Origin: Alcanivorax sp. DSM 26293
Lineage (GTDB): Bacteria; Pseudomonadota; Gammaproteobacteria; Pseudomonadales; Alcanivoracaceae
Reading direction: 5' to 3'
DNA: 64,000 bases
Assembly: GCF_900107995.1 (NCBI RefSeq)
Contig: NZ_FNUM01000003.1
Location: forward strand, 248,001 to 312,000
Shown piece by piece: positions 58,552 through 64,000 of the stretch (position 1 is its first letter; each line of letters begins with the position of its first letter). The position numbers and the translations under genes were made by a program. The notes below the pieces were generated by a model that was not told the DNA's origin, made no database searches, and saw nothing but the letters and a program-made list of their open reading frames with translations.

Positions 58552-59097
58552 TTATTCGCCGAGCCGCTCCGCCCAGACCTTAAGTGCCTCCAATTGCTTA
58601 CCGATCATTTCTCTGGTTTTTTCATCCTGCAGATCGCCATTGTCATCGCATTTTTCGTGGGCGGCGGAGACGAACACTTCCGGTTTGTTGAGCGGGTGCA
58701 CATCCAGGAACACCAGCACCTGACGCAGGTGGTACTGGCTGCGGCTGGTGCCCATACCGCCCATGGAGGCCCCCATGATGGCAGCGGGCTTGCCGGCAAA
58801 GATGCCGCCCGGCACGCGTGACATCCAGTCAATGGCATTCTTCAGCACCCCGGGGATGGAGTAATTGTATTCCGGCGTGGCAAACAACAGGGCATCCGCC
58901 TCTTTTACCTTTTCCGCCAGAGCCAGCACTGGAGCAGGTTGGGTGTCACCATCGTCATCACCGTTATAAAGTGGAATATCGCTGATATCCGCTTCGATGA
59001 TTTCCATGCCCGCCGGCGCCAATGCCCGGGCGGCGCGCACCAGACCACGGTTATAGGATTTTTCCCGCAAGCTGCCAGCTATGGCCAGAATTTTCAT
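58552..59097 (-). CDS. NAD(P)H-dependent FMN reductase (ChrR/YieF-like)
   Basis: 181 residues. It begins IAGSLREKSYNRGLVRAARA, and PEYNYSIPGVLKNAIDWMSR and GGMGTSRSQYHLR are typical FMN-binding segments. Family members reduce quinones, chromate or azo compounds. AAAGGAGA precedes the ATG. Divergent from yqaE. Confidence 0.92.
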   Translation of the reverse strand: MKILAIAGSLREKSYNRGLVRAARALAPAGMEIIEADISDIPLYNGDDDGDTQPAPVLALAEKVKEADALLFATPEYNYSIPGVLKNAIDWMSRVPGGIFAGKPAAIMGASMGGMGTSRSQYHLRQVLVFLDVHPLNKPEVFVSAAHEKCDDNGDLQDEKTREMIGKQLEALKVWAERLGE

Positions 59098-59249
59098 ACT
59101 GTCTCTCCTTTCCCGGATATCGTAATAACGACCAGCTTCGCGGAAATTAACGGTGTCAGCAACGCAATCTGTGCTGCAGTTTGTATTTTTTAGCAGACGC
59201 CATGAAAGAATGATCTTACAGTGAGACTTTCGGACTCAAGGAGAGACGC

Positions 59250-59408
59250 ATGGACCTGTTACGCATTCTTATTGCCATCCTGCTTCCGCCACTGGGCGTA
59301 TTTCTCCAGGAGGGGATCGGCAAGCATTTCTGGATCAACATTGTGCTGACCATTCTCGGCTACATCCCCGGCATCGTGCATGCGGTCTGGGTGATCGCGT
59401 CACGCTAG
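59250..59408 (+). CDS. YqaE/Pmp3-family small membrane protein
   Basis: 52 residues with two membrane helices: LLRILIAILLPPLGVFLQEG, then the second helix ILGYIPGIVHAVWVI. The PPLGV, GI and WINIVLTILGYIPG pattern is diagnostic of the Pmp3/UPF0057 family, linked to salt and membrane-potential stress. AAGGAGAG precedes the ATG. It is below the size cut-off of many gene finders. Confidence 0.92.
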   Translation: MDLLRILIAILLPPLGVFLQEGIGKHFWINIVLTILGYIPGIVHAVWVIASR

Positions 59409-59416
59409 AAAAGAAA

Positions 59417-59502
59417 AAGCGAGAAGCGAGTTGCGAGTCGCGAAAGCCTTAACCCCATAGAGGTGTTGCCTTTCAAAACCCGTTACTCGCCACTCGCTTT
59501 CA
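59417..59502. repeat. Heptamer-arm palindrome H6 (GCGAG type)
   Basis: Left arm AAGCGAG, AAGCGAG, TTGCGAG, TCGCGAA. Right arm in complement AAGCGAG, TGGCGAG, TAACGGG. It separates convergent yqaE and pirin; edges are 8 bases from each stop. Confidence 0.8.
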
Positions 59503-59510
59503 GGGCATCG

Positions 59511-60371
59511 TTATAAGAACGACGGTTCGGCGGTCAGGGTGCCGTCGCGATAATCACTCAGGGCCTGGTTGATTTCGTCCTGGGTATTCATCACGAACGG
59601 GCCGTACTGGGCAATGGGCTCGCCAATGGGTTTGCCCGCCAGCAGCAGCAATCTGGCACCGTGTTCTCCGGCCACCAGAGTGACCCTGTCACCGTCAGTG
59701 AAGGTCGCCAGATGGTCGCTCTTGACTGCCTCACCCGCCACGCTGACCTCACCTTCGAACAGATACAGGAAAGCGTTGTAACCCTGTGTCAGCGGCACCG
59801 TCACCCTTTCACCCGCACGCAATTTCACGTCCAGGTAAAGCGGATCGGTACTGCCGCCTTTTACCGGTGCGCTGATCACTTGATTGCCGATGGTCACTTC
59901 CCCGGCGATGGCCTTGATCTGGCCTCCGCTGGACAAGTCCAGACGCGGGATCTCGTTATCGGCAATGTCCCGGTAACCGGCCGCTTTCATTTTTTCTGCC
60001 GCAGGCAGGTTGATCCACAACTGGAAACCCCGCAGCAAACCATCCTGCTGTTGCGGCATTTCTTCATGAATAATACCGCGCCCGGCGGTCATCCACTGCA
60101 CACCACCCTGCTGCAGATCCCCTTCGTTTCCCAGATGATCGCGATGCTTCATGTGGCCTTCCATCAGGTAGGTCACCGTTTCGAAGCCCCGGTGCGGGTG
60201 CGGCGGGAAGCCGGCAATGTAATCATCCGGATTATCGGAGGAGAACGCGTCCAGCATCAGAAAGGGATCCAGCCGCACCATGGGGTTGTAGCCCAGCGCC
60301 CGCTTCAGGCGAACACCGGCACCGTCGGATGTATCCAGCGCGCGAATGGTGTTGAGAATTGTGCGTTCCAT
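59511..60371 (-). CDS. Pirin-family bicupin protein
   Basis: 286 residues. N-terminal cupin with FPPHPHRGFETVTYLMEG (His metal ligands), HRDHLGNEGDLQQGGVQWMT and GRGIIHEEMP; the C-terminal pirin domain has TQGYNAFLYLFEGEV. Pirins bind Fe and may act as quercetin dioxygenases or redox regulators. AGGAGG precedes the ATG. Confidence 0.93.
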   Translation of the reverse strand: MERTILNTIRALDTSDGAGVRLKRALGYNPMVRLDPFLMLDAFSSDNPDDYIAGFPPHPHRGFETVTYLMEGHMKHRDHLGNEGDLQQGGVQWMTAGRGIIHEEMPQQQDGLLRGFQLWINLPAAEKMKAAGYRDIADNEIPRLDLSSGGQIKAIAGEVTIGNQVISAPVKGGSTDPLYLDVKLRAGERVTVPLTQGYNAFLYLFEGEVSVAGEAVKSDHLATFTDGDRVTLVAGEHGARLLLLAGKPIGEPIAQYGPFVMNTQDEINQALSDYRDGTLTAEPSFL

Positions 60372-60390
60372 GGGAACCTCCTGATGTAGC

Positions 60391-60470
60391 AGTGTCGAGT
60401 TACGAGTTGCGAAGAGCGAAACCGATTTTGATTTTCGAAATTCGCTTCTCGTTACTCACCCCTCGTCACT
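60391..60470. repeat. Heptamer-arm palindrome H7 (CGAG type)
   Basis: Left arm TGTCGAG, TTACGAG, TTGCGAA, GAGCGAA. Right arm in complement TGACGAG, GGGTGAG, TAACGAG, AAGCGAA, TTTCGAA. It contains the TGA stop of the glutathionyl-hydroquinone reductase gene (60466-60468) and lies upstream of pirin. Confidence 0.85.
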
Positions 60471-61470
60471 GGTTGATAATCTCTCTTTCCCCGAGCCGTT
60501 CACGGCCGTGGGGCGAATCCCAGTCCAGCTCTGGCCCGATGGAAATAACCCCGTGAGGGTTGATGGTCGGATGGCTGCGGAAATAGTGGTGGCGGATATG
60601 CGCCATATTCACGGTTTCGGCCACACCGGGCAGCTGGTAAATCTCTTTCAAAAATCCGTTCAGGTTCGGATAATCGGCAATGCGCTTTTTGTCACACTTG
60701 AAGTGGGTGACATACACCGGATCAAAGCGCACCAGTGTCGTCCACAAGCGAATGTCCGCTTCGGTGAGGGTGTTACCCACCAGATAACGCTGCTTGCCCA
60801 GTCGTTGCTCGAGAGCATCCAGCTGCTCGAAAAGCGTCACCACCGCTTCATCGTAGGCCTGCTGACTGGTAGCAAAACCGGCCTTGTAGACGCCATTGTT
60901 CACGTGGTTATAGACCGGGTCGTTAATGGCATCGATTTCCGCCTGCAACGCTTCGGGATAGAAATTCCCCGGCACCGCCGCCAACCCGTCAAAGCTGGTA
61001 TTGAGCATGCGAATAATTTCCGCGGACTCATTGCTGACGATGGTTTCGCGCTGCTTGTCCCACAGCACCGGAACCGTGACGCGACCGGTGTAGGTGGCAT
61101 CGGCCTTCAGGTACAACTCATACAGCTTGCTGAAGCCATAGAGCCCATCGCCGGTGGCGCCGTCAAAGTCATCGCGCAGTTCCCAGCCGTTCTCCAGCAT
61201 GTGCGGATGCACCACGGATACGCTGATATGTTCATGGAGCCCTTTCAGCGCCCGCACGATTAACGTGCGGTGTGCCCAGGGACAGGCGTAGGACACGTAC
61301 AGGTGATAGCGGCCACTTTCTGCCTGAAAGCCACTGTCGCCACTGGGGCCAGCGCTGCCATCCGCCGTCACCCAGTTGCGGAACTGACTTTCGGAACGCT
61401 TGAAACGCCCACCGGTACTCTTGGTGTCGTACCACTTGTCCTGCCATTTGCCATCAACCAGCAGTCCCAT
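60466..61470 (-). CDS. Glutathionyl-hydroquinone reductase (YqjG/PcpF-like GST)
   Basis: 334 residues. The catalytic Cys63 lies in SYACPWAHRTLIVRALKG; VTVPVLWDKQRETIVSNESA is the glutathione-binding region and LVGNTLTEADIRLWTTLVRF the C-terminal GST signature. It reduces glutathionyl-quinones. AAGGAGA before the ATG. The stop is within palindrome H7. Confidence 0.94.
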   Translation of the reverse strand: MGLLVDGKWQDKWYDTKSTGGRFKRSESQFRNWVTADGSAGPSGDSGFQAESGRYHLYVSYACPWAHRTLIVRALKGLHEHISVSVVHPHMLENGWELRDDFDGATGDGLYGFSKLYELYLKADATYTGRVTVPVLWDKQRETIVSNESAEIIRMLNTSFDGLAAVPGNFYPEALQAEIDAINDPVYNHVNNGVYKAGFATSQQAYDEAVVTLFEQLDALEQRLGKQRYLVGNTLTEADIRLWTTLVRFDPVYVTHFKCDKKRIADYPNLNGFLKEIYQLPGVAETVNMAHIRHHYFRSHPTINPHGVISIGPELDWDSPHGRERLGEREIINQ

Positions 61471-61504
61471 GATTGTCTCCTTGTTGCAGAATTACCGTCT
61501 CACC

Positions 61505-61553
61505 GCAGGAGCCGTGCCTTGGCAGGTTCGCCATGCAAGCATAGCTCTTGCAA
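61505..61553. repeat. GGAGC-type imperfect palindrome
   Basis: Left GCAGGAGCCGTGCCTTGGC; right GGTTCGCCATGCAAGCATAG then CTCTTGCAA. A decayed member of the GGAGCTATGC group, between azoR stop and the upstream reductase. Confidence 0.65.
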
Positions 61554-61559
61554 CCTGGA

Positions 61560-62147
61560 TCACTGCAGCGCAGCGCGGGCTTCGCTCATGGCTTGCTCTT
61601 TGCTCTCATCACCCATGTTCAGACCTTCCGCAAACACGAAAGACACATCGGTGATACCCACAAAGCCGAAGAACAGTTTGATGTACGGTGTCACCGTATC
61701 GTTCTCGGTACCGGCATACAGCCCGCCACGGGCGGCCAGTACGGTGACCGGCTTGTCATCCAGCAATCCCTGCGGGCCATTTTCCGTATAGCGGAAAGTG
61801 ATGCCGGCACGGGCCACGTGGTCGATCCAGCTCTTCAGCTGGCTGGGAATGCCGAAGTTATACATGGGCAGACCGAGCACCACATGATCCGCAGCCTTGA
61901 GCTCCGCGATCAGCGCCTGGGAAAAGTCTTCCACTGTCTGTTGCTCGTCAGTGCGCTGATCCGCCGGGGTAAAAAAGGCGCCAACCCGCTCGCCGTCCAG
62001 ATGCGGAATCGGCTCTGCAGACAGGTCACGCACTACCATGGTCGCTTCCGGGTGCTGGGCCTTCAGACGCTCCACCTGCTCGTTGACCAGAGTGGAAGAA
62101 TTGCCGTTATCGCCGAAGACGCTGCTTTTGATGACCAGAATATTCAT
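61560..62147 (-). CDS. azoR: FMN-dependent NADH-azoreductase
   Basis: 195 residues. MNILVIKSSVFGDNGNSST is the FMN phosphate loop, LGLPMYNFGIPSQLKSWIDH the flavin ring region and ARGGLYAGTE typical. It reduces azo compounds and quinones. AAGGAGT precedes the ATG. Divergent from a LysR regulator 130 bases away, a common azoR control pair. Confidence 0.94.
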   Translation of the reverse strand: MNILVIKSSVFGDNGNSSTLVNEQVERLKAQHPEATMVVRDLSAEPIPHLDGERVGAFFTPADQRTDEQQTVEDFSQALIAELKAADHVVLGLPMYNFGIPSQLKSWIDHVARAGITFRYTENGPQGLLDDKPVTVLAARGGLYAGTENDTVTPYIKLFFGFVGITDVSFVFAEGLNMGDESKEQAMSEARAALQ

Positions 62148-62277
62148 GACCCCAACTCCTTGTAATGACTGTGTCGGCAACGGCCGAACGCTGTTTGCTA
62201 ACTGTAGGGCTATTCTGGATTCAGCAAATGCGATATAAAACCGGATAAATTTGCACGTTTAGCTCAGGTAATTCGAT

Positions 62278-63180
62278 ATGTCAGCGAAAATCAGTCTGGA
62301 TCAGTGGCAAGCCCTGATTGCGGTGGTGGATGAGGGCGGTTACGCCAGCGCCGCCGAGGCCCTGGACAAGAGCCAGTCCGCCATCAGCTATGCGGTGCAG
62401 AAAATCGAGACCGAGCTGGGGGTCCGCGCCTTTGCCCTGGAAGGGCGGCGGGCCAGGCTGACCGAAACCGGCCAGATGCTGTATCGCCAGGCCAAGGTGC
62501 TGGTGGAGGAGGCCAACCGGATCGAGAGTGCCGCCATCCAGCTCAGCCAGGGCTGGGAGCCGCTGGTACGCGTGGCCGCTGACGCCCTGTTCCCGCAACA
62601 CTGCATGCTCTCGGCCCTGGATGCGTTCGCCCAGCACAGTCCGCTGACCCGCGTGGAGTACACCGAGACCGTGCTGTCCGGCTCCGATGAAGCCCTGCTA
62701 CGCAAGGAGGCGGATGTGGTGATCGGCGGGCGGGTACCGCCGGGGTTCTTCGGCGATCCACTGATGCGGGTGCGCTTTGTGGCGGTGGCCGCAGCAGACC
62801 ATCCACTCAACCAGGCCGACAGCCTCACCCATGAGGATCTTCGCCAGCATCGGCAAATCGTGATCCGTGATTCCGGCAGCCGCCGCATCGACTCCGGCTG
62901 GCTGGGCGCTGAGCAACGCTGGACCGTGTCGCACCCGTCCACGCGTATCGCCGCCATTCGCCGGGGCCTGGGATTTGCCTGGGTCCCCGAGGCCGAGATC
63001 GGCGACGGCCTGGAAACCGGGGCACTGAAGGTGCTGCCCTTGAAAGAGGGGGTTGAACGGCTGGTGGACCTGCATCTGATTTATGCGGATGGGCAGTACG
63101 CCGGGCAAGCCGCCCGTTACCTGGGCGAGAGGATTCGCGAGGCCGCTGCGGTGCCCTGTCCCGGGGTCACCGTGTCCTGA
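62278..63180 (+). CDS. LysR-type transcriptional regulator
   Basis: 300 residues. The N-terminal winged helix (DQWQALIAVVDEGGYASAAE, ALDKSQSAISYAVQKIETEL) and a substrate-binding domain follow (VRVAADALFPQHCMLSALDA). By position it regulates azoR; the inducer is unknown, possibly a quinone. Confidence 0.92.
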   Translation: MSAKISLDQWQALIAVVDEGGYASAAEALDKSQSAISYAVQKIETELGVRAFALEGRRARLTETGQMLYRQAKVLVEEANRIESAAIQLSQGWEPLVRVAADALFPQHCMLSALDAFAQHSPLTRVEYTETVLSGSDEALLRKEADVVIGGRVPPGFFGDPLMRVRFVAVAAADHPLNQADSLTHEDLRQHRQIVIRDSGSRRIDSGWLGAEQRWTVSHPSTRIAAIRRGLGFAWVPEAEIGDGLETGALKVLPLKEGVERLVDLHLIYADGQYAGQAARYLGERIREAAAVPCPGVTVS

Positions 63181-63204
63181 TCGTTCCAGGCCCGCCAATC
63201 CCGG

Positions 63205-63915
63205 CTAGGGTGTCTCGTCTTGCACCCGGGACGCCATGGGACGAACCCGAAGATTCTCCAGCGGCAAGGTCAACCCGGTATCCGTAAGGATAATGGGCAA
63301 CGCCCGGTTATCGGGGATCACCCGGGCCTCGAACACATTGGTGATCGGTGCGCTGATTTCCTCATCCAGATTGATGGCTGTATGAAGGGTTGTATCCACC
63401 GGCGGCCGAATGGTCTGGTCGAACCCCACCTGCACCGGCCCGTCGTACACAAACCGGATACGGGTATCCACCGGCACTTTCAGGGACACCGGCACATCCA
63501 GCTTCAAGGGCAGCTCGCCCTCCAGGGGAATGCGCGGCAGCCAGTCGGCTATCAGTTTGGTATCCCCTTCGATGGCCACGGTGGTGTCGATGGAGATCAC
63601 GTCCTGATACTCGATGGTCATGCGCAGGGGCACCATGGTATCCAGCGCCAGATTGGCCTTGTAGGTGCCACGCAGGGGTAACGGCAGGGCCTGGTGCTTG
63701 AATGGCACATCCACTTCCACCCGCCCTTGCAGGGTAATTGCCGCGTCTTCCTCCGCCCGGGTCTGCACGATCAGGCTTTCCGGCAATTTCAGCAGTGCGA
63801 ACTGTTCCTGCAGGCCCACACCGATGACGATACGGCTGTAGAGCACGAAACCCAGAAACAGCCCTGCCACAATAACCGCAAGTGACACCCAGCCCCATAG
63901 CACCCAACGGCCCAT
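63205..63915 (-). CDS. Membrane-anchored hypothetical protein with LEA-like beta domain
   Basis: 236 residues. One N-terminal transmembrane segment (GWVSLAVIVAGLFLGFVLYS) and a periplasmic part of repeated amphipathic strands (VEVDVPFKHQALPLPLRGTY, LPLKLDVPVSLKVPVDTRI). The pattern resembles DUF748/LEA-type intermembrane domains but is not assigned. It overlaps the upstream gene by one base (TGATG). Confidence 0.68.
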   Translation of the reverse strand: MGRWVLWGWVSLAVIVAGLFLGFVLYSRIVIGVGLQEQFALLKLPESLIVQTRAEEDAAITLQGRVEVDVPFKHQALPLPLRGTYKANLALDTMVPLRMTIEYQDVISIDTTVAIEGDTKLIADWLPRIPLEGELPLKLDVPVSLKVPVDTRIRFVYDGPVQVGFDQTIRPPVDTTLHTAINLDEEISAPITNVFEARVIPDNRALPIILTDTGLTLPLENLRVRPMASRVQDETP

Positions 63916-64000
63916 CAAGGCTGCTCCCCCCGGGACGGGGTCATGTCACCCTCATCAGCCGTGGCAGATTTGCCGTCCTTGACAAACGACAGGCCCACTT
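63915..64000 (-). CDS. 3' end of an unidentified gene (window edge)
   Basis: Only the last 27 codons are in the window (ending GDMTPSRGEQP before TGA). The TGA overlaps the next start (TGATG), so the two are translationally coupled. Too short to identify. Confidence 0.6.
   Translation of the reverse strand, partial: VGLSFVKDGKSATADEGDMTPSRGEQP

Noticed and set aside
30687-60470. The tandem 7-mers as CRISPR arrays
   Set aside because: Units are 7 bases with no spacers, and arms are palindromic; no cas genes.

Overview
The window reads as chromosomal DNA of a high-GC, hydrocarbon-degrading marine gammaproteobacterium, most likely Alcanivorax or a close relative. The evidence is an integral-membrane alkane hydroxylase (AlkB, 27318-28466), a rubredoxin/rubredoxin reductase pair (53344-51981, minus strand), an ectoine hydroxylase, and a gene order around rubA-rubB-ubiC-ubiA-phoB-phoR and thrB-znuA-znuC-znuB that resembles Pseudomonas. 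The genus is inferred from content; no rRNA or tRNA gene was seen.

Layout. 1-6100: end of a UbiB-like kinase, an aldehyde dehydrogenase, an aminotransferase and three uncharacterised genes. 6200-12100: yajQ, a VIT/von Willebrand A surface protein with a GlyGly-CTERM-like tail, a LURP-one-like protein, thiopurine methyltransferase and an SDR. 12280-21540: a lipoprotein with eight IPVLGD repeats, a MITE-like element next to a peroxiredoxin, a secreted glutaminase, a HAD protein with an atypical motif I, an amidase, and an AraC regulator divergent from a membrane desaturase. 21600-23640: an AT-rich array of three gene cassettes separated by attC sites, with no integrase (CALIN type). 23675-30700: acyltransferase, methyltransferase, the AraC-binding protein-AlkB group, DUF899 and ectD. 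30800-35630: the valine-degradation set mmsB, acyl-CoA dehydrogenase and mmsA with divergent mmsR. 35900-41040: DUF1963, then DUF3482 GTPase, DUF2868, a small lipoprotein and a DUF815 ATPase. 41200-53350: hydrolase, barrel protein, homoserine kinase, zinc uptake znuA/znuCB, MATE exporter, small proteins and rubAB. 53600-57650: ubiC, ubiA and phoBR with a good Pho box. 57870-64000: LOG protein, flavin reductases, YqaE, pirin, glutathionyl-hydroquinone reductase, and azoR divergent from a LysR regulator.

The genes combine into several units: terminal alkane oxidation (AlkB with RubA and RubB, plus an aldehyde dehydrogenase), valine/isobutyrate breakdown, high-affinity zinc uptake, ubiquinone synthesis, phosphate sensing, and quinone/flavin redox protection.

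The most unusual structure is intergenic. The window carries at least two kinds of long palindromes. The first comprises REP/MITE-like families with conserved ends. The second comprises imperfect palindromes whose arms are tandem 7-base units; the unit sequence differs from site to site, but the architecture is shared. Several genes end inside these palindromes and take their stop codons from them.
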